From Planctomycetaceae bacterium (GTDB taxonomy: Bacteria; Planctomycetota; Planctomycetia; Pirellulales; UBA1268), in contig JABHNP010000069.1 in assembly GCA_018694455.1 (NCBI GenBank), positions 1-33,248 of the forward strand: 33,248 bases of DNA. Reading direction: 5' to 3'. Shown piece by piece: positions 1 through 9,481 of the stretch. Numbering within the stretch: position 1 is the stretch's first letter; each line of letters begins with the position of its first letter. The translations under genes and the position numbers were made by a program. The notes under the pieces are model-generated. The model did no database searches and was not told the origin of the DNA. It saw only the letters and a program-made list of their open reading frames with translations.

Positions 1-1739
1 TCAAGAAATTCTGCCGACGGAGGCATCGTTCCGATGTTATCCAGGTCTAACCATCGCCGCACAAAATGATGCACAAATCGATCAGAACGTGGGTCAGCCA
101 GCATGCGTGTGACTTGTTCAGGCAACTTGGCTTTTAAGTTTTTGTGAACTGCCAAGTTAAGTAACATTTCGTCTGGCGGTGATGACCAAAGAAAATAGGA
201 CAATCTCGAAGCCAGTGCGATTTCTTCGAGTGGCCCTTCACCAAGATTCAAATATAGAAACCCTGGTGCACAGAGAATGGCCTGACATCCAAGTTGAAAT
301 GCCTCCAAAGGATCAACTCCTGCTTTCAAACTATCAGCAACAAGGTTCTGAATTGGTTCAACTTCGCCCTCAACGGGTAGGCGTCGAAATGCTTTTTCGG
401 CAAAGAGCTCAAGTTGCTGCTGGATTGTCTCGGCATTGAGTTCCTCACGGGTCAACGCCCCATAGAGCGCACGATGCCCGGCGGTTGGCCAGACATCAAC
501 GTGCGGGCCCTCTATTCCAATTTCCCACACGCGCAGACGCGGACCCTGATATCCCTTGAGTACCCCATGCGCTTTTTCGAGACCACCTTTCATATCAACA
601 AACGGCTTGAATTCAGGCTTGTCGGCAGCGTGTGTTGTCAGCATTCGCACCATTCGTTTGGCAGCCATCGGCCCATTACGAAAGCGAACTTCCGGCTCAA
701 ATCCTGCTTCCATATAGACATCCCACTCAAACCACTCAGGTTCTTCATTCGTCAGCTCGACTCTCGCCAAGGAAATCATTTTTGAAACATTCCCAGTACT
801 TACAACACTTCCCCGTCGATCGACAGCAGCGATTTCCATAACCAACGGATCACCATTGCGAAAATCACCCAGTGCTTTTCCATAGTCATGGTGACGACTT
901 ATAGCTGCCGCCTTCACACGAATGGTGTATATACCACTATGCGGCACACCACCCTGCCGAACCAAGGGAAGAAATCCAATATGCCCACCACGATAGTGAC
1001 GGCCATAGAGATCCGTGAAAGGCGTATCGGGTGTAAAGCGAAAGCGATCAACTTTGAACAGTTTTGGTAAGTCTTCGTAGCCTTTCCCACTAAAATAGAA
1101 AGGAGATGCTTGCCTGTAACTTTTCGCAACTGGTCGTTTCCCGAACTTCGTGGCGCGATGAATAGCTTCTTCAGCCGCGCTTAAGTAATGGTCCATTAAC
1201 ATGCCAGAGGTAACGAGACCAGCACCGTTGTTATCGAACCCGTCAACCACAACCTCCTCAGGAAAATCTTCTGACGGATTCCAGACCTCAACATCGAGTC
1301 CGAGTAGATCCCCGATCGTTTGCCGATACTCCCATGCATTGAGCCGCCGAAGCACACTATGCCCACCAGACGTGTTGAGTTCGGCATGAGCAGTTTCAAT
1401 GCGCCGAGTAAGCGAATCAATCATGGCAAGACGTTCGTCAGGGGAAGGCTGGGGCTTCCCTTCTGGTGGCATGCTTTCAAGATTCAGTTGATCCACAACC
1501 TCTTGGTAACGACCCAAGTCATCGAGAGTCTTAATTTTTGATGAAAGCGTATCGAATCGGCGGTCAGCTTTTTGTTTCTGGTCACCGTGACATTGGATGC
1601 AATATTTTTCAAGAAACACCGCTGGATTCTGGCCAGCTGCATTTTGTTCAACTGTGATTTGGTCCGCGATAGCGAATACGCTCAGGCCATGAAAAATAAT
1701 GGCGGCATAAATGACGGCACAGTAGATTGTGGTTTTCAT
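1..1739 (-). CDS. Planctomycete PSCyt1 / DUF1587 / DUF1592 (DUF1588) domain protein, truncated by the left window edge
   Basis: Manual reverse translation from ATG at 1739: MKTTIYCAVIYAAIIFHGLSVFAIADQ... (signal peptide), FLEKYCIQCHGDQKQKADRRFD (CxxCH heme motif), SVLRRLNAWEYRQTIGDLLGLD (DUF1587-like), and at the edge EQVTRMLADPRSDRFVHHFVRRWLDLDNIGTMPPSAEFL (DUF1592-like). Same frame at both ends. AGGAGAG Shine-Dalgarno upstream. Confidence 0.9.
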   Translation of the reverse strand, partial: MKTTIYCAVIYAAIIFHGLSVFAIADQITVEQNAAGQNPAVFLEKYCIQCHGDQKQKADRRFDTLSSKIKTLDDLGRYQEVVDQLNLESMPPEGKPQPSPDERLAMIDSLTRRIETAHAELNTSGGHSVLRRLNAWEYRQTIGDLLGLDVEVWNPSEDFPEEVVVDGFDNNGAGLVTSGMLMDHYLSAAEEAIHRATKFGKRPVAKSYRQASPFYFSGKGYEDLPKLFKVDRFRFTPDTPFTDLYGRHYRGGHIGFLPLVRQGGVPHSGIYTIRVKAAAISRHHDYGKALGDFRNGDPLVMEIAAVDRRGSVVSTGNVSKMISLARVELTNEEPEWFEWDVYMEAGFEPEVRFRNGPMAAKRMVRMLTTHAADKPEFKPFVDMKGGLEKAHGVLKGYQGPRLRVWEIGIEGPHVDVWPTAGHRALYGALTREELNAETIQQQLELFAEKAFRRLPVEGEVEPIQNLVADSLKAGVDPLEAFQLGCQAILCAPGFLYLNLGEGPLEEIALASRLSYFLWSSPPDEMLLNLAVHKNLKAKLPEQVTRMLADPRSDRFVHHFVRRWLDLDNIGTMPPSAEFL

Positions 1740-1748
1740 GCCACTCTC

Positions 1749-3002
1749 CTATCCAATTTCCATCGGGGAAAAGGTCCCTGTGCTTCTACCAAAATGATCG
1801 GCTTCTTCTGCTCCGAACCACTGCAAAACAGACAACCACAGATTCGAAAGAGGGACTCGTCGATGTTGCTCTTCAGGACAAATAACATGCCCCTGATGCT
1901 TAAGCCCACCACCGGCAAGGAGCACTGGAAGATTCCGGTTGCTATGAATCGACCCATCACTCATACCGCTGCCAAAGACAACTAGCGTGTCATCAAAAAC
2001 CTGTGCTTCTTTTAACCTCGCAAGAAAATTACTGAGCTTTGTTGTTAAAAAAGATTCTACGACCTGAAGCTGACCAATCCGGTCCTCTGATTTTCCATGA
2101 TGAGAAAGACCATGGTAACTACCGAGGTCTAACTCAGACGTCCGGAAACCTAATCCAGTTTCAAATGTTGCCACACGAGTGGAATCTGTCTGCAAAGCAA
2201 GGGCCATGAGGTCGTAAAAAAGTTCTACTTCATCAATTTGCTGGCGTTCCTCATCTAGCACTTCTTCTATCGACGGTTTCGGTTTGGGCCGATGTAACCA
2301 TTCTTTAGACATTTGCAGTCGCCGTTCAACGTCGCGGACTGACGTCAAATATTGATCGAGTTTGTCTTGATCTGCTGTATTGAGCGTTCGGTGCAAGGCA
2401 CGTGCTGAATCACGCAGAACATCGAGCACACTGCCTCGATGCTCGAGTCGCATGCGTTCAACGTCCGCCTTACTCTGCGGAGGACTCACAAAGAGACCAC
2501 GAAACAGCATTGCAGGATTGTTGATTGGTGGCACGTGGACGCCAGCACGCGTCCAACACATGTCCGTACCATGTACGATACCCGTGTTGATCGAAGGAAA
2601 ACGAGTTTTGCTACCAACGAATTCGGCTGCTGCCTGATCAAGTGAGATATTCTTCTCAGGAAATCCAGCAGCTTCTTCTTTTTTAATACTGGTGAGAAAT
2701 CCCTGTACCGCGCCATGCCCACCGTTGAGCCCATGGTCCAAATTTGAGAACACCGTGAGAGCATCGCGATGCATGTCCAGTGGCTTCAGTGTCGATGTCG
2801 GCATATAGCTCTGCCCTGCAGCTTTTGGAAAAAAGTTGCCCGGATAAAAGCCAAGGTGATTTCCAACACACACCAACCGTCGTGGAGATTGATCTCCAAC
2901 GCCTCTTTCTCGACCGAGGCTCTGAAAGACTGGAAGGGTCAGGGCAAGCCCAGCACCGTGAAGAAGGTTTCGTCGTGTCAATCGATGTGCGGTATTGCTC
3001 AT
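1749..3002 (-). CDS. DUF1552 domain-containing protein (Tat-type N-terminus)
   Basis: ORF 417 aa; N-term TRRNLLHGAGLALTLP (RR motif); LVCVGNHLGFYPGNFFP, DQYLTSVRDVERRL, TFETGLGFRTSEL. Gene pairing DUF1552 next to DUF1592 is typical of Planctomycetota. Confidence 0.9.
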   Translation of the reverse strand: MSNTAHRLTRRNLLHGAGLALTLPVFQSLGRERGVGDQSPRRLVCVGNHLGFYPGNFFPKAAGQSYMPTSTLKPLDMHRDALTVFSNLDHGLNGGHGAVQGFLTSIKKEEAAGFPEKNISLDQAAAEFVGSKTRFPSINTGIVHGTDMCWTRAGVHVPPINNPAMLFRGLFVSPPQSKADVERMRLEHRGSVLDVLRDSARALHRTLNTADQDKLDQYLTSVRDVERRLQMSKEWLHRPKPKPSIEEVLDEERQQIDEVELFYDLMALALQTDSTRVATFETGLGFRTSELDLGSYHGLSHHGKSEDRIGQLQVVESFLTTKLSNFLARLKEAQVFDDTLVVFGSGMSDGSIHSNRNLPVLLAGGGLKHQGHVICPEEQHRRVPLSNLWLSVLQWFGAEEADHFGRSTGTFSPMEIG

Positions 3003-3089
3003 TTGTTTTCTCAGCTACATCTCATACATCTCATAGAAGAAATACTCAATCGAACATTCCATGTTCTTCTACACACTCATATTATTTAC

Positions 3090-4967
3090 TCATTTGGCTT
3101 GTACGCCATTTTTGGGACTCACATAGACATAATACGCACTGAGTATTGTATTGTCTTTACCCCTAAACCACGTGTGTAAAGCCGTTGGGCCCTTCTTTAA
3201 GTGCATCGTAAAAGTGATGCCTTTGTCATCTTCCTTGACTTGCTTGGTGAGACCCTCAAATTGATAGCCCTTTTTTTCACCAATGCTCATGTGGTTATGC
3301 CCGGCGAAGTATAGGCTCGCCTGAGTAATCGGTAACGCAGTTCCTGTTCCATCTGGCAACGTTCCCTGAATAGTTCCATCTGCCTCTTTGGGCCAACGAC
3401 GAAGCTCGATGTCATAATCACCTGCCTCCGCCACATCGATCACCCAGTATCCACTTTTCTGCTGGCCTCTGAGAACCTGTCCTTGCTGGTCCACGAAGAC
3501 ATCCAACCACTCGGTGGCAGATAGCTTGGTAGGGTTCTCATACTTTGTTCCAACGATAATGCGTTGCTCTTCGTTCGCAGCGGCTCCGACTCGATCCCAC
3601 CATTCAGCGAGTCGCTTTCGCAATTTCACGACGACCTCTGGATGCTGATCGATGATATTGGTTTGCTGAAGAGGATCGGTCTCTAAATTATAAAGCTCAC
3701 GATCCTCCAAGAGACGCCACCGTTTCCAGAGCACGCCAGCCTGATCAGCTCGCATCTGAGTTTGACTATACGGTGACGGGTAATTCGCGAACCCCGGCAT
3801 CCTGCTGTAATTAATGATGAGAATTCGATCATCAGGCACGTGCTGTTCACCACGTAAAACCGAAGCCAGACTCGTTCCGTCAAACTCGGGTCCGTTCTCA
3901 GATTTGATTCCACTCAATTCCAATAGAGTCGGCAAAATATCTTGTACTTGAGTAAGTCCGCCAATGTCTTGTGGTTTTGCGAGATTGCCATCGGGCCAAC
4001 GAATGAAACACGGAACACGATGCCCACCCTCCCAGAGTTCCGTCTTCCTGCCACGCATTCCAGCATTAAAATAGCGAGGTCCCAAGAGGCTGCCATTGTC
4101 CGTTTTGAAAATCAGAATCGTATTGTCAGCCAGGTCTTCGTCGTCAAGAAACTCAAGCAGGCTCCCCATGTTGGCATCGATGTTCACAATCATGCCTAGA
4201 TAATTGGCGAGTTGGTTCTTTAATTTTCCATCCAGATGATCAAACTGGGGATCGGCCAATCTTTTTGTGATCACATCACGATCTTCAGGCTTCGGATTGA
4301 ATGGCCCGTGTGGCGTATTCGTTGCGAGATAGCACATGAATGGTTTATTCGCTGCTACGGACTTCCTTATGAACGCCTTTGCTTCAGCAAAAAACACATC
4401 GGTGCAGTAACCCGAAAACTGTTCTTCTGTGCCGTTGTGAATATAGACGTCATCAAAATAGTCGTTGCCCCAATAGCTTGGAACAGAGGGAATGGACGAG
4501 GAGGGATACCACACGCTCTCCTGAAAGCCACGGTCCTGCGGACGAAATGGATAGTTCGCGCCAAGATGCCATTTACCAAATACTCCCGTGGCATACCCCG
4601 CGTCGCCAAAGTAATTGGCGATTGTAGGGATTTCCGGACGCAGTAAAGCGCGACCGCTACTTACGTTGATTGCGCCATTCCTTGCCGCATCAATCCCAGT
4701 AAGCAATTGCCCACGCGTCGGTGTACACATGGGCGCAACGTGGTAATCCGTCAGTCGCAAACTCTCATCGTGCAGCGAGTCGAGGTGAGGGGTTTGTAAA
4801 ACTGGATTGCCATGTACGGACAGTTCTGGATACCCCTGATCATCGGTCATGACAACAATGACATTTGGCCTTTCAGCAACAACTTCATCACAAGCTGCAT
4901 TCGAGGCAAAGCAGGCAATAAAGCCGAAGAGCCACTTGCCACGCACCACACGATTCGTTCTATTCAC
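3090..4967 (-). CDS. Formylglycine-dependent sulfatase (arylsulfatase family), secreted
   Basis: ORF 625 aa; RPNVIVVMTDDQGYPELSVHGNPVLQTPHLDSL, catalytic MCTPTRGQLLTG (C-x-P-x-R), GKWHLG. Confidence 0.95.
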   Translation of the reverse strand: MNRTNRVVRGKWLFGFIACFASNAACDEVVAERPNVIVVMTDDQGYPELSVHGNPVLQTPHLDSLHDESLRLTDYHVAPMCTPTRGQLLTGIDAARNGAINVSSGRALLRPEIPTIANYFGDAGYATGVFGKWHLGANYPFRPQDRGFQESVWYPSSSIPSVPSYWGNDYFDDVYIHNGTEEQFSGYCTDVFFAEAKAFIRKSVAANKPFMCYLATNTPHGPFNPKPEDRDVITKRLADPQFDHLDGKLKNQLANYLGMIVNIDANMGSLLEFLDDEDLADNTILIFKTDNGSLLGPRYFNAGMRGRKTELWEGGHRVPCFIRWPDGNLAKPQDIGGLTQVQDILPTLLELSGIKSENGPEFDGTSLASVLRGEQHVPDDRILIINYSRMPGFANYPSPYSQTQMRADQAGVLWKRWRLLEDRELYNLETDPLQQTNIIDQHPEVVVKLRKRLAEWWDRVGAAANEEQRIIVGTKYENPTKLSATEWLDVFVDQQGQVLRGQQKSGYWVIDVAEAGDYDIELRRWPKEADGTIQGTLPDGTGTALPITQASLYFAGHNHMSIGEKKGYQFEGLTKQVKEDDKGITFTMHLKKGPTALHTWFRGKDNTILSAYYVYVSPKNGVQAK

Positions 4968-5884
4968 TTTGATACCTTCTGTTTATGCACAACGGGATCG
5001 AGGTTGGCTTGTATGTGCACATCACTTACTTTTGGTGACGGACAGCCACTCTCGGGCACCTCGACATGGGCTGTCCATAAAATGCCATTCAGTACCACAG
5101 TACGAAAGTTTTCATCAAGCCAGCTCACATGATTGTGCGCCCCAGTAAACCCGAATCCTCGTCCACCGGAAGGACGTTCGTACGCCCATGCCACAACTTG
5201 TTTTTCACCCGCTGCAACTGCCCTACGAACTGTAGGATTTCCACTTCGCGGACCATCTGGTCGGCGAAGTGTGTTCGGCGGCGGAAGGTCAGCAAGTATT
5301 GGAGTGACTCCTTTCATGTCATCGACAAACCGCATGTGGTAGTACCATTCGTCGTCGATCTCAAATGGTTTCAAACCATTTGCAACAGGATGCTCTGGAA
5401 AATCGGTAAAGTGTGGCGTCCAATGCGGATTAACTGACCAGTCGAGATCACAGAATCCACCCATCCACTGAAGAAATTTTTGACCGGGCTCGCCTTTCTC
5501 AGCTTCGGTTGCCCAGTGAATCATCACGACACCAACCCCCGAATTCATCAGTGCATCGAATTCAGCCAGATGCGGATTGAGCACATGCCCTTGATGCCCT
5601 GTACAAAAAATTACAACAGTCGCCGCATCCTCAAAGACAGACGGATCTTCCGGGTAGCCAAGCAATGGAACGAGTACTGTTTCAACATCAAGGCCTGATC
5701 GATCGAGCGCATCAGCCAGAATCATATTTCCGGCTCGATGCTCATGCTTCATTCGCCCATGACTAGGCTTCCCTGAAATAAAGACAATTTTTGCTGGCTT
5801 CTCAGCCTGAACCGAAGTGTGAGGAATAAAAATTGGTACTACCAGAAGCCAGAAAGTGGCAACTACCCTGAAACTCGGTCGCAT
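4964..5884 (-). CDS. ThuA-like domain protein, secreted
   Basis: ORF listed from 5932, but internal ATG at 5884 (GGAG about 7 nt upstream) sits just after the upstream stop and begins a signal peptide (MRPSFRVVATFWLLVVPIFIPHTSVQA). KIVFISGKPSHGRMKHEHRAGNMIL ... GVGVVMIHWATE ... GFGFTGAHNHVSWLDENFRTVVLNGILWTAHVEVPESG is ThuA-like. Confidence 0.9.
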   Translation of the reverse strand: MRPSFRVVATFWLLVVPIFIPHTSVQAEKPAKIVFISGKPSHGRMKHEHRAGNMILADALDRSGLDVETVLVPLLGYPEDPSVFEDAATVVIFCTGHQGHVLNPHLAEFDALMNSGVGVVMIHWATEAEKGEPGQKFLQWMGGFCDLDWSVNPHWTPHFTDFPEHPVANGLKPFEIDDEWYYHMRFVDDMKGVTPILADLPPPNTLRRPDGPRSGNPTVRRAVAAGEKQVVAWAYERPSGGRGFGFTGAHNHVSWLDENFRTVVLNGILWTAHVEVPESGCPSPKVSDVHIQANLDPVVHKQKVSK

Positions 5885-5888
5885 CACA

Positions 5889-8273
5889 TTACTCCGTAAC
5901 GAGTTCCAAACTATTCCAATACGCCCATTCATTGTGCCAATCGTTCGCTCGATTTTCTAAAACTAGTGAGACACGTCGGCCAGCAAATTCAGTCAAGTCG
6001 ATCGACACATCAAGCCACTCATCTGATTCAACTGAATCCGGACCGATAACATAATCCGCCATAACTTTGCCATTCGCCAAGACCCGAAGCTGCCAATCAC
6101 CATGTGGATGATGACTGACACGGAGCTTCAGTGATGTTTTCTTACCTTCAGGTATCGTGACTTGATTCTTACTCAGAATGCACGGTGTTTTTCGATCGAG
6201 AGGATGTGTCTGTACCGCTGACTCGTTCCGAAACACAGCATGCTTCACAACGCCACCTTCTCCAACATCAGCCACCCGCAGCGCTGTAGCCATTTCCCCC
6301 CTTGCAATTGTTTTAATCAGGCCGTTCCATGCTTCAGCCCTTTGCACCTGGTTGGGCTTTTTATTGCCACCGTCGCCCGTAATCAAACGTCTCGCAACAA
6401 ACTCTTGCAACCTCGGTATTTTACCAGCCATCACAAGCTCAAGTGATTCACGTTGAGCGTTAGGCACCATCGGCTCCAACGCAAACCAGTACATCCGAGG
6501 CAGATTGTTGTCACTCACATCCTCAGCATGGGAGACGAGCCCTTGAAGAATTGGCCATCGCTGAGCGAACGGCAATCGCTGTACTGCCGAAGCCAGATAG
6601 AGCCTCACAACCTGCGACGGATCATCCTGTGCCATGACAACCAGTTTCTCAAGTACTCCTGTTTCGAGAACCCATTCTGTATCCTGCTCTGGCTGAAACG
6701 CGTTTGTTTCACTCACATCACAGAGGAATTGAATGGACCATGCCCGAACATGCTCATCTGCATCATCAAGCAGTTCGTAAAGTTGGCCTTTCGTTATTCC
6801 GTCAGTTACATGTAGCGCCCATAACGCTCGCAATCTCTTGGGTGGCTGTGACGTCGTGCTGAGTATGTCATTGAGTTTCTGATGAACCACTTTACGATTG
6901 AGCGTTCCGCTTGCCTGCCGATACTGTAGAAGTGTTCTTGCATGGCGAACAAACCAATCGTTTGAATGCAACTGGTACTCTACGAGCTCTGCATCAGACA
7001 TAGCAGAAAGATCTGGCGTCACCTTGCCTTTCACACCAGTCGGCATAATCCGATACACGCGGCCACTGTTGGGAAACTTTACTTCATTGCCACAAATATT
7101 CTGATCATGCCAGTCAAGAATATAGACACCCCCTTCCGGACCAATTTCAACACTGAAACCGACCCATGCCAAATCATTCGTTGGCAAAAAGTCATCACCG
7201 TGATGACCAATAAAACTTGAACCCTTTGGCTCAAGCACGTCCGTCAATACAGCATGCTCATGAATATTGCACATGAATAAACGGTCACGATACTCCGCTG
7301 GGAACGTATCTGCGAGATAGAAACGAGCTCCCCCATGAGCAGATAAGTGCGTGTGATCACGAATCGTTTTGATGTCATCATAGATATACGGATTGACGTG
7401 TGGCCGAGCTTGCTTGTGATACGTTCCGCCTTGCACGACATGAAAAAGATGCGGAATGACACAACATGTTGCACACCCCTGCCCGTAGTCGTTGAAATCA
7501 AACCCCCAGGAATTTGATAATCCTCGAGCAAAAACCTCAAAGGTTTTGCGAGTCGGATGGTATCGCCAAATACCAGCATCAATAAACTGACGCTGTGCAT
7601 CCGTATCACCCGGCTTCCCAACGTTGGAAAACGTAAACACTCCGTGGCAACCGTACAGCCAGCCATCAGGACCCCACATAAAACTATTGAGCGTTTCATG
7701 CCGATCTTGAATGCCCCATCCATCAAGTAAGACTTGTGGTGGTCCATCGGGAATGTCATCACCATCTTTATCAGGGATAAAAGAAAAGTTTGGTGGCGAC
7801 CCAACAAACACTCCACCAAATCCACAGGCGATCCCGGATGTGAACGTCAACGTGTCCGTAAATGTCTTCTTTTTGTCAAAGACACCATCACCATCTGTGT
7901 CTTCAAGTATTTGAATTCGACTCACCGGGTCGTCAGTATGTTTTTTACGAGTTTGATAATTAAAATTCTCCACAACCCACATCCGGCCACGATCATCGAA
8001 ACAGAAGGCGATGGGCTCAGCGATGTCGGGCTCAGCAGCAAAAACAGAGACCTCAAATCCATCCGGTACAGCCATTTTTGAAACTGCTTCCGCTGGCTTT
8101 AAAAATGGAGTATCGCTGTCCTTGTGCTGTTTCTTTGGAAGTTGATTACGACCGTCATCAGCAGCCGCGAGAGGAATTGTGACTATGCCATACACTATGA
8201 AGACAGCCACCCCAATAAGTGACACTCCATTTTTGTGCACGTTAACCAATCGTTGCATTGCTCGATTTGTCAT
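5889..8273 (-). CDS. PVC-type 'membrane-bound dehydrogenase' (TIGR02604-like beta-propeller) with HEAT-like repeats, lacking the usual C-terminal cytochrome
   Basis: ORF 794 aa; PDGFEVSVFAAEPDIAEPIAFCFDDRGRMWVVENFNYQ, ILEDTDGDGVFDKKKTFTD (Ca-binding DxDxDG), GIACGFGGVFVGSPPNFSFIPDKDGDDIPDG, HETLNSFMWGPDGWLYGCHG. No CxxCH near the C-terminus. Confidence 0.9.
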   Translation of the reverse strand: MTNRAMQRLVNVHKNGVSLIGVAVFIVYGIVTIPLAAADDGRNQLPKKQHKDSDTPFLKPAEAVSKMAVPDGFEVSVFAAEPDIAEPIAFCFDDRGRMWVVENFNYQTRKKHTDDPVSRIQILEDTDGDGVFDKKKTFTDTLTFTSGIACGFGGVFVGSPPNFSFIPDKDGDDIPDGPPQVLLDGWGIQDRHETLNSFMWGPDGWLYGCHGVFTFSNVGKPGDTDAQRQFIDAGIWRYHPTRKTFEVFARGLSNSWGFDFNDYGQGCATCCVIPHLFHVVQGGTYHKQARPHVNPYIYDDIKTIRDHTHLSAHGGARFYLADTFPAEYRDRLFMCNIHEHAVLTDVLEPKGSSFIGHHGDDFLPTNDLAWVGFSVEIGPEGGVYILDWHDQNICGNEVKFPNSGRVYRIMPTGVKGKVTPDLSAMSDAELVEYQLHSNDWFVRHARTLLQYRQASGTLNRKVVHQKLNDILSTTSQPPKRLRALWALHVTDGITKGQLYELLDDADEHVRAWSIQFLCDVSETNAFQPEQDTEWVLETGVLEKLVVMAQDDPSQVVRLYLASAVQRLPFAQRWPILQGLVSHAEDVSDNNLPRMYWFALEPMVPNAQRESLELVMAGKIPRLQEFVARRLITGDGGNKKPNQVQRAEAWNGLIKTIARGEMATALRVADVGEGGVVKHAVFRNESAVQTHPLDRKTPCILSKNQVTIPEGKKTSLKLRVSHHPHGDWQLRVLANGKVMADYVIGPDSVESDEWLDVSIDLTEFAGRRVSLVLENRANDWHNEWAYWNSLELVTE

Positions 8274-9478
8274 GGCAACTCCACCTGCTCAGTCGTCCCC
8301 AAATATTTCACAAGATCGATAACCTCTTGTGGCTTCATGGCATCCAGCTGCCCGTCCGGCATCATCGACTGTCGTGAAATCTTACGGAAGTCGATATCTT
8401 CTTTCGCAATGACCACTCTCGGCTGCTCTGGTGTTCGTAAAACAATCTTTGTCTCGTCTTCTTCGGCCAAAACTCCGTTTACAACACGGCCATCCACCGT
8501 CAGAACCGACACAGTCCTATATGCATGCGGAACATCCAAACTCGGATACACACTATTTAATAATATGTAATCAAGATTCGCACGGTTTGCACCAGTTAAT
8601 TCCGGGCCTACTTTCCCACCTTCTCCATACAGCAAGTGGCAGGCAGCACAGGTCTTCTGGAATACCGCCCTGCCTCGTGAAGCATCTGCTGCTGCCACAG
8701 CTGAAGGCTTGCACAGCTTTTTATATTTTTTAATGAGGTGCTCTCGTTCCGCACCGACAACGGGCAACGCACCGTACACATTGGTAAACTTTTTCCCAAG
8801 GAGATTTCTCAGTGATCGGGCCACCTGCACTGGGACCGCGCTGGGCTGGATTTCCTTTGTTCGCAAAGCTTCTACAAGGCTTTCTGCATAAATCTTTCGA
8901 GACGCAAGTGTTTCAATAACTGCTCGCTGCTGTGAGGGGTCAAGATCTGAATAGCGAGATAGCAAAATAGATGGTGCCTGGTCATTTCGCACCATTGCAT
9001 AGCCACGTATTGCACTGAGCGTCATTGCCGGATCGTTCATTAAGGTTTCGAGTAATTGCGATGCCTCTCGATTCTGCTGGCCAAGCAAAAGACTCAATGT
9101 TGAGCATCGCTGGGAGGCCGCAATGCTTGAATCTTGAACACACTCCAAAGCACTTGCAACTGCCATCGTGTCGCCAAAGATTTGAGAAAGAGCCAAAGCG
9201 TGCTGACGCACTGGAGCACTCGTACTGCATGCAAGTGTATTACTGAGCGCTGGCCAACCCTCGGGGGCATGTACACTCCTACGGCCTTCGAGCCCAAGAA
9301 GCATTCCCTTTAGTAGAGCGGCCTGAACGCTCGTATCCTCTGTAGACCCAACGGCATGGACCAAAAGGTGAAATGGGTCGGTGTTTTCATTCGCAAGAAC
9401 ATCTCTGTTTATACCGTGAAAAACCAACAGACTCAGAAAAGTAAAAATCGTTCCAAAATACTTTATACGATTTGGCAT
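8270..9478 (-). CDS. c-type cytochrome with HEAT-like N-terminal region and TIGR02603-like heme-binding domain
   Basis: ORF 402 aa; GRAVFQKTCAACHLLYGEGGKVGPELTGANRANLDYILLNSVYPSLDVPHAYRTVSVLTVDGRVVNGVLAEEDE...ISRQSMMPDGQLDAMKPQEVIDLVKYL. ATGA overlap with the downstream dehydrogenase gene (8270-8273). Confidence 0.92.
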   Translation of the reverse strand: MPNRIKYFGTIFTFLSLLVFHGINRDVLANENTDPFHLLVHAVGSTEDTSVQAALLKGMLLGLEGRRSVHAPEGWPALSNTLACSTSAPVRQHALALSQIFGDTMAVASALECVQDSSIAASQRCSTLSLLLGQQNREASQLLETLMNDPAMTLSAIRGYAMVRNDQAPSILLSRYSDLDPSQQRAVIETLASRKIYAESLVEALRTKEIQPSAVPVQVARSLRNLLGKKFTNVYGALPVVGAEREHLIKKYKKLCKPSAVAAADASRGRAVFQKTCAACHLLYGEGGKVGPELTGANRANLDYILLNSVYPSLDVPHAYRTVSVLTVDGRVVNGVLAEEDETKIVLRTPEQPRVVIAKEDIDFRKISRQSMMPDGQLDAMKPQEVIDLVKYLGTTEQVELP

Positions 9479-9481
9479 AGC

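Noticed and set aside
1572-1985. 137-aa plus-strand ORF antisense to the PSCyt1/DUF1592 and DUF1552 genes
   Set aside because: Crosses the junction of two confident minus-strand genes; looks like a shadow ORF.
5885-5932. ThuA ORF extended to 5932, overlapping the upstream gene by 44 nt
   Set aside because: ATG at 5884 has a GGAG Shine-Dalgarno, follows the upstream stop directly and begins a clean signal peptide.
7244-7825. 193-aa minus-strand ORF inside the PVC dehydrogenase gene
   Set aside because: Alternative frame within a strongly supported 794-aa CDS; the translation has no recognisable domain.
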